Shown piece after piece: positions 11,658-24,710 of a stretch of 64,000 nucleotides of DNA. The notes beneath the pieces were generated by a model that was not told the origin of the DNA, made no database searches, and was given only the letters and a program-made list of their open reading frames with translations. Position 1 is the first letter of the stretch, and every line of letters begins with the position of its first letter. Location: positions 806,001 through 870,000 of the forward strand of contig CM065651.1 in NCBI GenBank assembly GCA_033220425.1, read 5' to 3'. Made by a program: the position numbers and the translations under genes. The DNA is from Lepraria neglecta. Its lineage: Eukaryota; Ascomycota; Lecanoromycetes; Lecanorales; Stereocaulaceae.

Positions 11658-13441
11658 AATGGAAGCGCTCTGTGGGCCAAAGCTTGCCCCAGGAGGTGCG
11701 TCGAGAGATCGTGTGAACGTGCAGAAATGGGGTCAAAAGACCAAATATTAGTAAAGTAATATTGAGAACGGTAAAGTCAGAAGCACGCGAGCTTCAGATA
11801 TCTGACAGCCCGAATTATGGCCAGTCAGAAGCAGTAAAGATCGTGTAGAAAACGAGTGTTAAAGTCAGGTGCCCGCATGGTGAAGAGAAAGATCTCGTAT
11901 AATGAAGGCTGAGATCCGGCAGAAAAGAAGTGAATGAGCAGGATGAAGAGAGCAGGAACGCGGATTATTTCTGGCAGTAAGGATTGGCCATCAAAAGCTC
12001 CTGGAAGCTACACCACTGCAAGCTGCAAGACTTGCAGCAGTTAGGTTTGTCTTCGAGCCGCCTCTAATTGGCCCCGGTGCTGCCGGAGAACGCCAAGATC
12101 GGCCATTGCGAGCATGGCAAATCCTCTCCTTCAAACACCTCTTCATCTTTAATATCAGTAATGATTGTACATCTCAGTCCTCTTCTGACATTAGTGTCGC
12201 AGTTATGAACATCTGGTCCAAGATTCCATTTGGCAGCGACGTCCAACGCTGTTGTCGTATTGGTCAACGAGCTCAACCGCACTGTCGAATCAGCGCTCAA
12301 GGAGCCCCTGTCGCTTGCGGGCGCGGGTCAGCCGGTGCCTAACGTGCACCCTGGGACACTTCTATAATGATACGCACGATTTGCCACGGGTCAGAAAATG
12401 GGTGACAGTACGGTAGTCGGAAGGATTTACAAAGCTGAATCTGCTTTGCTTCCTTCAGCTGAACTATATACTCGCTGCCCGCGCGAAGGGGTGCCTTCGG
12501 TGCCCAACTAATACACCGCTTGACCACTGTTTTTGAGACACATCATCAATGCCACGTTGTTTGTTCTAGGCTTTCTAGTTCCTAGGCTCAGGGTATTGCT
12601 TTGTACATCAGCCGGACTTTCAGGTAGCGATGGACCAATTTCATACTTTCTTCAGGCACTTGTGGAAGCCGGTGCATGCGCAGTTCCTTTCCAGAAAAAT
12701 TCATCTCTTTCAATTGTTTGGTGCGCTGAGAGCCTGTACACATCGTTGGCTCAATTGCGTCAATTACCGTTCCCCGTCTACTGTATTACAACCGTTGAGG
12801 TCCTCTGTGTAATTAGATATCGAGAATGAATGAAGATGAATTTGTGTACTAGGACACTTGTGCGGTACTTGCCGAGAGATGAACCTTGAGAGAGTGGGCA
12901 GCTTTCCAAAATCATACATCTCAACCGTGAACATTAACCTCACCACGATACCCAAAAGTGAAACTTATATGGCCTCGGCGTTGACCTAGGGCAGTAAGGA
13001 GACCAGTAAACAATGCGCTCAATTGGAATTTGCTTAAGACCGCTGTCACTACTCTAAAAGGCCTGGGCACTTGAAGAAATCCGTGCTTTTCTACACCTTC
13101 CGCACCTTCCATTCACTCATTTGCATCACGCACAAAACTTGCTGTATCAAAAGTCTTCAGTTTGTGGAATTGTGCCCCTCCACCCTCCTACCGCCTCAAT
13201 CCCTTCCTTTGGTGTCACTCAGTCCAGGATCGCAGAACGGCTAGCGAAGTAATTGCTATCATACCTCTCCACCTCCAGAAAGCAGCCTACCAAATAGTTC
13301 CACGGAGCCTAACCTATTACTGGGCGTTGCCATGTGCCGGAACCCTAGGCAGCGCCTATCAATTACCATTCGCCTTCCGCTGTCAATATCTTCATCTTCG
13401 ACACACCTACCCTCGCACCACGCCACACAGGCTCCATCACC
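11658..13441. other. Intergenic, no gene seen; includes SET2 leader
   Basis: About 1.8 kb between the 5' end of the AT-hook gene and SET2, so promoters for both must lie here. The last 250 bp before SET2 is pyrimidine-rich, as fungal leaders often are. Short open frames (12064-12300, 12533-12829, 13162-13488) show no recognisable protein. Confidence 0.55.
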
Positions 13442-16400
13442 ATGACAGAAGACAAACGCCCCAGGAGAAACAAAGTCTTGGAGGCTAGTGTAAAAGACCT
13501 ACATCTGGGAAATGGGGACATGAAGAAAAAGACGGGGAGGAGGCGATCAGTGGAGGAGACGGTCAGCAGCACCGGCTTAACACCCAAAGATATATCTGTG
13601 ACCTCTGCCTCTCCTTCCCAATCACCTACCAAGTACGAAAAGGCCTCAGAGTCTCCCTACACAGGCAGCGAAAAGCACGAGGAGATCATTGGTGGAGATG
13701 TGACTGTGAAAGAGGAGTCCGGGCAGCCTCTCAAGCTATCCCGGAGCACATCACAGAAGGTTGTCTCAAGGCCTCCAACACTACACAATGATCACCCAAG
13801 TAAGACCGAAGAAGCTAGAACCAGCTTTCAGGTCATCCCAGAATGTACCTACACCTCGAAGTATATTGGGTCTACGGAGCACGATTCTATGGATTGCGAC
13901 TGTGTCGAGGAGTGGGGTAAGGGCAATATCTACCTTTTCAACTACATTGGAATCAAAAGGCATACTGATTTCTCTTTCTAGATCCTCACACAAAAACCAA
14001 CTCATCATGTGGGGAAGACTCGGACTGCATCAATCGTGCGACCAAGATGGAGTGTGTAGGCGATTGCGGGTGCGGAGCTGACTGCCAAAATCAACGCTTC
14101 CAACGACACGAGTTCGCAGATGTGACAGTCTTCAAAACAGAGAAGAAAGGTTACGGTTTACGAGCTGATACCGATCTGTCTCCCAATGAGTTCATCTATG
14201 AGTACATCGGCGAGGTGATCGATGAGGCCCGCTTCCGCCGTCGTATGCTCCAATATGACGATGAGGGCATTAAACATTTCTATTTCATGTCCCTTAGCAA
14301 AGGAGAGTTCGTCGATGCGACTAAGAAAGGAAATTTGGGTAGATTTTGCAATCATTCTTGCAATCCTAATTGTTACGTGGACAAGTGGGTAGTGGACGAC
14401 AAGCTCCGAATGGGAATTTTTGCCGAGCGGAAAATCAAAGCGGGCGAAGAGTTAGTATTCAACTACAATGTCGACCGATATGGGGCCAATCCACAACCAT
14501 GTTACTGCGGTGAACCAAATTGCACTGGATTCATTGGAGGAAAGACTCAAACCGAGCGTGCGACAAAATTGTCACATACTACTCTTGAAGCTCTTGGCAT
14601 CGATGATGGTGATGGTTGGGATACTGCTGTTGCGAAGAAGCCTCGCAAGAAGAAGGTCGGAGAAGACGATGAGGAATACGTCAATAATGTCCAACCCAAG
14701 TCCTTGGACGAGAATGGCGTCACCAAGGTTATGGCCACTTTGATGCAATGTAAAGAAAAGTGGATTACTGTTAAGCTACTTGATCGGATACAATGCTGCG
14801 ACGATGAACGAGTTCGCAATCGGGTTGTCAAAATGCATGGATACCAGATCCTTAATTCAACGCTGAACCTTTGGAAGGAAGACGCCAACGTCATCCTACA
14901 GATCTTCGATATTCTCAGCAAGTTCCCTCGACTGACACGAAATAAGATTAGCGACTCAAAGATAGAGACTACCGTTGAAGGCCTCAAGTCTTGTGGAGAT
15001 GAGCGTGTAGAATCTCAAGCTGATTCTCTCTTGAAAGAATGGAGCACCCTTGAGGTCGCCTACCGCATACCTCGTAAGAAGCGCGAGGTACTTAGCACTA
15101 CTAATACGGCAACTCCTGAGAGGTCAAATCGCTTTGGACGACGGGATTCAAGCCGTGAAGAACGAAAAGGACGCTCCAGATCACGTTCGCATTCCAAGTC
15201 AAAGTCACGGTCAAGGTCCATCGATGCTCCCCGCGGACCAGCAGCGCCAAGTGGCCCACGTTCGAATTTTGCTCAGCGAGGTCCAGGTTTCTATGGTGGT
15301 CCTCGCCCTGCTTTCCGGCCTCGACCTTTCAATGCCTTACCTCATGGCTGGTTCGCGGCGTTGGATGAGAATGGTAGGACCTACTACTACGATTCAAGCG
15401 GCAAGACGACATGGGAGAGGCCGACAATGCCAGCACTTCCGCCTCCACCACCTCCTAAACCTTCTTCAACAAACAAGGCATTGGAGGACATCATCAACTC
15501 GATTACCAATGAGAAGAACAACACCCCTAAAGAAAAAGCAATCTCTTCAACACCCAAGGCAGCCAATGGAGAGTCTACGAAGGATAGCAAAGGAGGGCCG
15601 GAGAAGTGGCGGGGTTACAGCGAAGAAAAGCAGAAGAAACTGTACGAAAACACGGTGGGTCAATTATAGTCTAATATAGTATACCAGTGAAGGCTGACAA
15701 ATAGCAGCTATTTCCGCATATCAAGCATGTAATGGAGAAGTTCAAAGGCAAGCTATCGAGGGATGATCTGAAGAGGTTCGCAAAAGAGGTACGACTTGTG
15801 ATGTACACATGAGTGGTGTGTTTAACTAATGCCTGGTCTCAATAGATCTCGAAGAAGCTTGTGAGCTCTGATTACAAGAATCACCGAGTGGAAGATCCCA
15901 CAAAAATTTCGTCTCGGCAGGAGAAGCAGGTCAAGAAGTACGTTCAAGACTACTTCGAGAAAGCAGTTGCCAAAAAGAAGGAGCATGACAAGAAGAAAGC
16001 CGAGCGAAAGGCTAAGGAGGAAGAGTCAGGAGGTCTCGCAGCGTCCGAGCCTGCTGCAAAGGTGAAGAAAGAAGAAGAACACCACAGCGACGGCGAGCGG
16101 GACATGGCAATGTCGGACGATGAGGACGTGAAGCCGAAGCAGGAGACTGCGACACCTGTCACTCCTCTGGACCAGCTATTGAATGCTGAGGGTCTGAAGC
16201 GAAAGAGAGGAGAGGACGATGATCCCGACAGCATCAAGGAGGAAGATGAAAACGCAACCCCGAGCAAACGACTAAGATCAGAAACTCCCCCACCACCACC
16301 TCCGCCACCTCCAGCAAACGGCATGCATCTGGACCCAGCAACCCCTTCAAACGACATTATAGATAATGGCATGAGCTCTAATGACCTCGCAGGAGACACC

Positions 16401-16634
16401 TCAACGGACGAGTCACCAATGGATAATTCTAATGGCCCACCTCCACCCCGACCTCTCCCTCAAGCCACTGACGCCCAATATGATGACATGGACATCTCAG
16501 GCCACGCTCACACTCCAGACACACCTAATATGAATTCGCCTGACTATGAGGACAATGTCAATGAGCGTGAAAGCCACCTTTCAGGACATCGTCGTGGCCA
16601 AGTTCCTGAATTACAAATCCAAGGTGGAGCTTGA
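13442..16634 (+). CDS. SET2: Histone H3 lysine-36 methyltransferase Set2
   Basis: Four exons (13442-13916, 13982-15654, 15708-15788, 15846-16634) encode 1005 aa. Domains in order: the Cys-rich AWS (about 130-195), SET (about 205-325, with NHSCNPNC at about 282-289), post-[11 protein letters not shown] (about 332-339) and a helical Set2-specific region (about 405-520). An Arg-Ser repeat (about 557-571), a WW domain (about 611-640) and the SRI domain from about 717 complete the core. SRI is rebuilt only by joining exons 2-4. Set2 travels with RNA polymerase II by SRI binding to the phosphorylated CTD and methylates H3K36 co-transcriptionally, suppressing cryptic initiation. A long acidic, Pro-rich tail follows SRI. 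No key SET residue is missing. Confidence 0.97.
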
Positions 16635-17224
16635 GTACAGATTGAAGGTCCTTCTTTGAGCGTGAGCGTTAGGAGCAGGACAAGTGAGGTTCGGTGGTCT
16701 TTGAAGGGCGTTTTTGTACGATCGATATTGAAAATTGAGGTGGTGAGCACAGAGGCGACACCTCTACAGTACCAGCACCTCCTTTATACCCCTTCTAATC
16801 TGAAGATTTTGTTCCCGTCCTTACTTCCATGTTCAATTGAAAGGATACATTCGCCATTGAGAAAACATACTAGTGCCATGCAGTGTGATGCAATAATTCA
16901 ACGGTCGGATGAACCTACTGGTTTGGGGCTAGTGTCGAGTCAAAGCCACTTCCAAGCCGGCATCGCTCCACACCTTTCAACCTTCTTGCAGACATTTATA
17001 ACTGAATTGACTGCTTGGACTTTGTGGTCAAGCCAAGTTCTGTACAGCAAAGCCTTTTGAACGAGTGTTAAAAGAGAGAGGACCACATGCACAACCTTCA
17101 CACAGTTTGGGCGCACCGCTTTTGACCCCGCATTTGGGCAACACAAAACTGGGGCTTGCCCCACAGCACCATTCCTACCTTTATTATCAATTGCACCTCT
17201 CGAACAAACTGAACAAACTTCATC
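16635..17224. other. Intergenic between SET2 and GABA transaminase
   Basis: 590 bp holding the SET2 3' end and the GABA-transaminase promoter. Open frames in it have no recognisable similarity. Confidence 0.55.
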
Positions 17225-18812
17225 ATGGCTTCCATCCTACGAGCATCGTCTCGCATTCGGCCCCTCACACGCTTCTCTACGATCCGTCCCATCACCACAA
17301 CTACCAAGCCCTCAGCCAATGCTGCAACAGCACAGGTCGTGGAGCAAATGGGCACTGACCAACCATTCTTCCCCAATGAGCCGTTCGGACCCACGATTCG
17401 AACTGCCATTCCAGGCCCAAAGAGCAAGAAAGCAATTGAGGATCTGGACAAGGTCTTCGACACAAGAAGTCTCAACATAATGGCCAACTACCAGAACAGC
17501 TTTGGAAATTACATTGCAGATCTGGACGGGAATGTGCTACTCGACGTATACGCACAGATTGCCTCCATACCTGTAGGCTACTGCAACCCAGCTCTACTCG
17601 CATCAGCAACGTCACCAGAAATGGCCAGCGCCATGATCAACCGCCCAGCCCTAGGCAACTTCCCCCAACACGATTGGGCCGACATCCTCCGATCTGGCGT
17701 CCTCAGAGTCGCGCCAAAAGGCCTTGACCAAGTATTTACAGCAATGGCCGGCTCCGATGCCAACGAAGTAGCATACAAAGCCGCCTTCATGTGGAAACGC
17801 CGTCAAGAGCGCGGCGGTCCAGACGTCGAATTCACCGCCGACGAGATCTCCTCAGCAATGAACAACCAATCCCCCGGCTCACCTCAAATGTCAATCCTGT
17901 CCTTCAGATCCGGCTTCCACGGCCGTCTCTTTGGCAGTCTCTCCACTACTCGAAGCAAACCAATCCATAAACTCGACATCCCCGCCTTCGACTGGCCTCA
18001 AGCCTCCTTCCCTCACCTTAAATATCCACTCGCGGAACACGCATCCGAGAATGCCAAAGAGGAAGCGCGCTGCCTGGCCGAGACAGAAGATTTGATCAAA
18101 AACTTCCACAATCCAGTCGCAGCCGTCGTGGTCGAACCCATCCAATCCGAAGGCGGCGACAACCACGCTTCTCCCGCTTTCTTCAAGGGTCTCCGCGAGA
18201 TCACACGACGCCATAACGTCCTCCTCATCGTCGACGAAGTGCAGACTGGTGTTGGCGCAACAGGCAAGTTCTGGGCGCATGAGCATTGGAATAGTGAGGA
18301 TCCACCAGACATGGTGACATTCTCGAAGAAAGCACAAACAGCTGGATACTACTACGGCAACGTGGATCTCCGACCCAACAAACCATACCGACAATTCAAC
18401 ACCTGGATGGGCGATCCCGCCAAAACAATTCTCTTCCGGGCCATCATTCAAGAGATCGAGAGACTCAATCTTGTGGAGAACACCGCGCAGACTGGCGAGT
18501 ACTTGTACGCAGGATTGGAGAGACTAGCGGAGCGATATCCGGGTGAGATTCAGAATTTGAGGGGTAGAGGACAAGGGACGTTCCTTGCATGGGACAGTCC
18601 GAGGAGAGATGATTTCTTGAAGAGAGCGAAGGGTGTGGGTGTTAATGTTGGTGGGAGTGGAGAGAGGGCTGTGAGATTGCGACCTATGTTGATTTTCCAG
18701 AAGCATCATGGTAAGTTGCCCCCTCATACTTGGAGTCTTGTGGTAATGGAAACTGACGTGTTTTATAGCGGACATATTTTTGGAGGCGACGGAAAAGCTG
18801 ATCTCGTCGTAG
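17225..18812 (+). CDS. UGA1: 4-aminobutyrate aminotransferase, mitochondrial
   Basis: Two exons (17225-18710, 18769-18812) encode 509 aa. The first 30 residues are rich in Arg, Ser and Thr with no acids, a typical mitochondrial presequence. Class III aminotransferase features: GSDANEVA at about 177, FHGRLFGS at about 231, the cofactor Asp in VDEVQTG at about 336-342, and the PLP lysine in TFSKKAQ (368/369). The enzyme transfers the GABA amino group to 2-oxoglutarate, giving succinate semialdehyde in the GABA shunt. Reading through the intron gives a wrong C-terminus; the splice restores ADIFLEATEKLISS. It converges with COQ8, 209 bp apart. Confidence 0.95.
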
Positions 18813-19021
18813 GGGTTGTGGAGTTGGATATAAGCAATGGGATATTGAAAATATGGGATGCGGTTATGATATCTGAGATATCTTCTTCGAGCAAGCGAGC
18901 AAGCGAACAATTGGGTACATAGCAGAGAATGAATCCCTTCAAATGTTGAATGATCCGTTACTGTACAGGTGCAATACTCACTTCGCCGTCGCCACTTATC
19001 TACAGATCGTTCCTGCATGTT

Positions 19022-21764
19022 CTATATAACCCCTGCTTTTCGCATAGCATTCTTGAACATCTCCTTGCACCCCACCCTACTCCCCAACCTCGCACAAAGC
19101 AAGAAAGCCCCACTCAACTTCCTATGCAAACTATACGTCTCCTCCGGCGGCGGAACCAATCTCTCCCTCACCATAACCGGTATGAAACCCCTCACTCTAT
19201 CCGTAATAGTCTGGTCCCGGAAATCATACACTTCTGGTGCCGTATCCATGAACGGTTCCGCAAGCGTGAGTACGGAACTGACATGTGCGTTTAGCATCGT
19301 TTGGCTCTCGTGACCCGTTAGGTAGCCGAGTTGGATAGAGAGGTCTCGCACTGTAGCGCGGTCCGAGCGAGATGCAGCGAGGAGGGTATGGATGTAGGGT
19401 TTGATGAATTTATCGGGGAAATCGCGGCTGGCGCCGAAGTCGAGGAGTTCGAGTTTGTTGGTCGAGGCGTTATAGAGGAAGTTGGTCCAGTTGGGATCTG
19501 TCTGCATGAATTTGAACTCTGTGATTTCGCGCAGGCAGAGACGGAGTATATGTGTTCCTATCCAGTCTCTCTGCTCTTGATTAAATGTTTGGACTTTAGT
19601 GACACCAATGCCGTCGCAGAAATCTGCTGTGAGGACTTCTCTGCCCGAGGCTTCCTTGATAATGGCAGGGACGTGAAAGATGTCAGTTTCGTCGGACAGG
19701 AGTTCGCGGAAGCGGGCGCCCATTTCCGCTTCACGGATGTAGTCGCATTCCCATGCTAATTCTGTGCGGGCGTTGGCGATTGTTTTATCGAGGTAGAGGC
19801 CTTTGGGTAGGAGACGGGAGGCAGTGAGGAGGATCGAGAGGTTGGAGAGGTCGCTGTCGATGGAGGAGGCGACGCCTGGGTATTGGACTTTCACTGCCAC
19901 GCGTTGGCCTGAGGATTTTAGAGTTGCGCTGTGGACTTGGCCGATCGAAGCAGCTGCTATGGGCTTCTCGTCGAAGGAAGAGAAGAGTTCACGCCAGTCC
20001 GATCCAAGGTTGCTAGCGAGGACTTTGTTGCGTTGGGAGGCGGGCATGTAGTCAGCGCTGTCTTGGACTCGTTGTAAGACCTCATTGATTGGCCCTGGGA
20101 GCATCTTCGAATCTGTTCAATAATCAGCACGAAGGTTTCGCGAACAATTGAGCCTTTACCAACCTTGAAAGCTCATCATTTGGCCCAATTTCAGCGCTGC
20201 TCCTCGCATTCGAGACAATTTAGCTACCAGCCTTTCCATGTTGCCAGCGTTAAGCATCAAGGAGCCACCAGGTTCTCCACCGCCTCCAGTAGCACGACGG
20301 AAGCTTTCTCCCACTGCTCCAAATGTCATAGACGCTGCTAGACCTCCGTATTGCCATAGTCTTCCAAATCGAGATGATGGTACTCGAGATTCGTGCATTT
20401 CATACGGAGCTTTTGTGGGTCCCGTCTCTAGGTCTTTCGATGGCTACGAAGCATCTGTCAGTCAATCAGCACGACGCTTGTGAGGACGGTAACTTAAAGC
20501 TTACCTCTGGGGTATCTGGAGACATGCTCTCCGCATCCTTTGCCATGTCTGCGGCCAACTTGTGCACGTCCTCGTCTCCATCCTTCTTGGTACTAGAAGC
20601 CTGAAGGCCATCCTGCTCTAACGTCCGCATGCTATACGACACCTGGTCCTTTTCTTCTGGAGACTTAGTCTCATTCACTGGTGTTTCTTTGGCTCCAGGT
20701 AGGTCTAGACCCTTTGATGGAATGTTCTTCTTAGCTTGCCCGCTCATCATCTTTGCTACCCTTGGACTGTGGAATATCTCAGAGTACGCTTCTTCGGAGA
20801 GTTGTTCCTGCTGAGGGACAGCTTGAGCTTCGGGAACAGCCTGCTCCTGATCTTTCCAGGCTGAAGAGTAGAAGACATCTTGGTCTATCTCGGCATCAGG
20901 GACATGCTCGTCGCTTTCTTGAGTATCCTCAGTATTCTTCGGCACTTTCACCCGCGGCAGTGCCGAAAGCACCTTTCCACTCGACGGTGATGGCGTGTAG
21001 AAGACATCCTGCACCTGGGCTACTTTTAGACCTGGTTCCTCGGGTTCAGGCTCTGACGCTGCTGCAGACGGAGGCTCAGCGGCCTGGGAAGGGATTTGCT
21101 TTTCAGCTTGCCGTTGTAGTTTCTTGGCTTGATCAGCCGACGAAGGCTTTGTCGACCCAGCGGGTTCTGGGATACCTGTTCTGCCGGATTCGGCAGGATG
21201 TAGATCTTCGTCTGCCTTACCTTTTTGATCTTTCAATGGTTCCTTCACAGGCTCTGTCTGAGGAAGTTGGGAGTAAGATTCTTTGTCCCGCTTAGGTACA
21301 TTTATAGTAGTCCCTACTAGGGGGATAGACCCATCTGGTAGGGGGTATCCCTTTGCCTTCTCTTGTTTCACGCCCAATTCGCTATTTGGGGGAGGCTCTT
21401 TAGTGGCGTTGTCCTCAGATCTCTCGTAGAAATGATCCTGTGCAAGTCCCTGCTTCTCTTCCCCAGCACTGTTTGCTCCTTCGATGCTGTTTTGACTTGG
21501 CATAGATTCATGCTTGGGAGGTATGTTCGGCGAGGAAGCTTGGGTAGAATACGCAGGTCCCGGTCCGTTGAGAGTTTCTGCCAAAGCCGAAGCAGCCTTC
21601 ACCGTGAGGGTGACTCTGTCTGTCTGTGACTTGACAGCTTTTGCAAGCGAAGACGTCTTGCTGTAAGCGTCCAATTGGTGCTTGCGGAGGGCGACATGTT
21701 TTGAGGCAACCCCGCGGGATGCTTTGAAAATGGCTGCTGCATCGAGAATGCGTCTTCCGTTCAT
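19022..21764 (-). CDS. COQ8: Coq8/ADCK-family atypical kinase for ubiquinone synthesis
   Basis: Three exons (20505-21764, 20164-20443, 19022-20112) give 876 aa. The N-terminus looks mitochondrial. A low-complexity region of about 300 residues follows, carrying four copies of a QDxFY-like motif (about 109, 252, 295, 328). The UbiB kinase core has the KxGQ motif (KLGQMM, end of exon 2), the Ala-rich AAASIGQ loop that replaces the glycine loop, VAVKVQYPG, and the metal-binding LLDFGA. Coq8 is a matrix inner-membrane ATPase that supports assembly of the coenzyme Q synthesis complex. The KxGQ exon and the rest of the core lie in different frames and need both joins. Kinase identity is certain; exact intron ends are near certain. 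Confidence 0.94.
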
Positions 21765-22129
21765 GGCAGATCTTCTGCTGTACTATCGTCTTTGCAATAT
21801 CTCCATAACCACATATGCTGCCCATCAAACTCCGTGACCACAATTCGAGTTCCAGCAACTGGTAAACGCGGATAATTTGCGTGCAGGTGAAAACACTTCT
21901 GATTTGAGACGGCCTCGATGCTGTTTTAACCGGTCTTCTCACTGGCTATTTTTAGCATCTCAAAAGTGGAAACGATCTGACAGTACTGAACGGTAACTTT
22001 CAAAACCTAGGATGATACCTAGAGTGCTACCTGGGACTGTTGCCTGGAATGCCCAAACTGAGAACTACTACCCAGAAGTCTAGCATTTCATACATGTTGT
22101 TATCTAGGCTGCTCCCTTTCATCTAGATC
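21765..22129. other. Intergenic upstream of COQ8
   Basis: 365 bp between the COQ8 start and the first HET-like sequence. It must carry the COQ8 promoter. No specific site was picked out. Confidence 0.5.
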
Positions 22130-23972
22130 TTGCAGAGCGCATCATTCATACTTGCAGCACTTAACGGCAAGATAGATTTGAAAGTTGTTACAAGAATCAC
22201 ACTACAAATATCATGCTTAGCCAGATTTACCATTTGGAACTTCCAGAGCACCCCATTTGAATATCAACCAATCTCAGCAACCGACGATATTCGACTGTTA
22301 CTTCTTGCTCCATCACAAAAAGAAGACGAGCCATTATGGGGGATCCTATTTCCATGCCCATTTTCTACAGCCCAGGATTAAATGGCCCTTTCTTATACGT
22401 GGGGTACCTCGGAAATGAGCCAGAATATTCAAACATTAAACGGCATCGTTCCTATCACGGCAAGCCTCCACGCAGCGCTCCGCAAGCTTCGCCGGAATTT
22501 CAAAGACTGCATCGTCGTCTGGGCTGATGCCATATGCATTGACCAATCCAATATTCGAGAAAAAGGTCGTCAAGTCCTGCTCATGCCGCAGATATATCAA
22601 AATGCGCAGAAGGTAACAGCGTTTCTGGGAGAAGACGAAGAAGACAGCCAGTTGGCAATGGATCTCATCCTAAAAGTGGGAGAGAAGACATTCAGTTCAG
22701 CGTCAGGCAGACCAACGAGTCTAACAAACCTCGATTACTATGGCATTCCCAGCATTGAAGACAAGAGTTGGAGTGCAGTGCAGCTTTTTATGCATCGGCC
22801 ATGGTTCCGAAGAGTCTGGATTATTCAAGAGTGTGTACTGGACTATGCCGTTCGAGATTCTCATTCTACCAGTCCTTAAACCTTACGAGCTCAATCTCCC
22901 TGCTTTCCAGGTCAATCATGGAGACACTGATCTAGTCGCTTCGGATGAGGTAGTTCGAGAATACAATTGTCTTGTACATTTGGTATGGTTAAGATGAAAT
23001 CACCAACTTGGCCGACAAGAGGACCTTCTCACTCTTCTTGAAATGTGCAGAGATAGTGAAGCATCAGAAGCAAGGGACATTTTTTTTCCTTACTTGGGCT
23101 CGTTCCAGATTCGAAGAGCCCTTGCCCCGAACCCGACTATGGGAAACCTTCTGAGGAAGTCTTCATGAAGCATGCTGTTCATCTATTGAAATCGAGCGAG
23201 CCGGGCAAGTTCTTATCATTGGCTCAACCCAAACTTCAGGATCCACGGTTCCCATCTTGGGCACCTGACTGGACCGTGAAGAATAAACGAAGCAACCTGG
23301 CTGAAGCCTTCATTCCGCAGGAAAAAAGACTGTACAAGACAGCAACTTCATCGCCGTTCATGATGCAGCTTGATGACACCGACAGAATACTTGTTTCGCG
23401 GGGTGCCATTTTCCACCTTTATTCGTAACGACTTCTGGTCCAAACCGGTCGACGACAACTAAGAAACCAATGTACTGCTAGTGTTCATGGATACACGAAT
23501 GTTCTGCGTACATATGACTAGATATGCAAACGGTGAAGCGCTGGTTGAGGCCCTTTGGAGAACGCTGACATTGGGAAGGCCGTCAGATGGTGGCAGAGGT
23601 GGCGCTGCCTATGCTGCTTCTTATACTGCAGCTCGAAAAATATTTGAGAGCATCCCAGACTTTACTCGACCTCATTTACTGCCTCATTTCCGATCCGCAT
23701 CGATCGCCTTCATAGCCATGTGCGATGCTTTACGGGGCTGGAGGTTCTGCATCCTTGGAAATGAACATGTAGGTATGGTACCATTTACAGCACGACAAGG
23801 GGATATCATTGTCGTCTTATTGGGCGCTGGAACACCGTTTGTTGTAAGACGCATTCCAAGTTCGAAGCCCGATCGTTACTGGTTCATCGGAGAATGTTAT
23901 ATCGATGGGATTATGAATGGAGAAGCTTTGGAACGTTATAGCATCAACTTTCAGGACTTTTATGTAGTCTGA
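22130..23972 (+). pseudogene. Broken HET-domain (heterokaryon incompatibility) gene
   Basis: The HET domain is plain: FEYQPISATDDIRLL, then ALSYTWG at 22385, WADAICIDQ near 22525 and RPWFRRVWIIQE near 22800. A typical HET C-terminal part follows, with PSWAPDW near 23250 and VVLLGAGTPFVVRR and FIGECYIDGIMNGEA near 23810-23920. HET proteins trigger fungal incompatibility cell death. Here the gene is interrupted by a TAA at 22379-22381 directly before ALSYTWG and a TGA near 22995. Frame changes lie between 22830 and 22870, in the T8 run 23080-23087, and between 23430 and 23480. No ATG begins the first segment. Some breaks near 23450 could hide an intron; the stops could not. Confidence 0.85.
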
Positions 23973-24710
23973 TGACTTGATGTCGTAGCTTTGGGATCCA
24001 GAGTAAGGATCATGATATTCATGTCATTGCCCGAGATCAATTGACAATCCATTGGCTTTTATCATGTCGGTATACTGGTACATGTCATGTGGATGTTGTC
24101 ACGACTATTGCCTTACACATGTTACCCCTGGATACTCCAAAGGGGAAGGAAACGCGTCCTTTGACAGGACTAGTGCTCTGAAGAATATTGGATGGCTTAG
24201 AAGAGCCTAAGCTAGATTTGATAAGACTACAAACAATGGTGAATTTATAAGAAGACCAGGATATAGGAGTATATTTGTGATACTACGATCGAGGATCTAA
24301 AACTAATTAAAGGCAATAAAGAGACGGGGGCAGCAGAAAGTGTAGGGCGGCAAGCCAGCGGGCCTAACCGGATGCGGTACGCTTTACCGTCATTGGTACC
24401 TTGGTAGGTGCATGACGGGTTGGCGGCGATGGAGGATCCTGGAACGGTAACTGCCGAAGCCAGGATTCCTTCGTCAGCTAATGAACTTTGCCTACATATG
24501 CAACAACTCATTTGAATGACTTTCTCTCCCCGTTATCTCCGTTACAACAGCTGCGCACCGATTCTCCATCTCTGCGGTACATGTCCTTCGCCCATCCATA
24601 TGGGAGCCAAGGATCCTTGATACGCACTTCCCACCTTTTGCTTCATCTCGTGGCCGTCGGTGAGCGGGCCTCTCCATCTGGGTAGACAAGCTGGCTTGCT
24701 CCCGTCATCG
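23973..24710. other. Intergenic upstream of MID1
   Basis: 738 bp between the broken HET gene and MID1, including the MID1 promoter. An open frame at 24245-24511 (minus) has no recognisable similarity. Confidence 0.5.

Noticed and set aside
12516-12526. tRNA A-box-like sequence TGGTCAAGCGG on the minus strand
   Set aside because: No B-box GGTTCRANNCC at the right distance and no pairing acceptor stem; probably chance.
24660-24710. Longer N-terminus for MID1 starting at GTG
   Set aside because: Eukaryotic start is expected at ATG 24711, which is directly followed by the signal-peptide-like leader.
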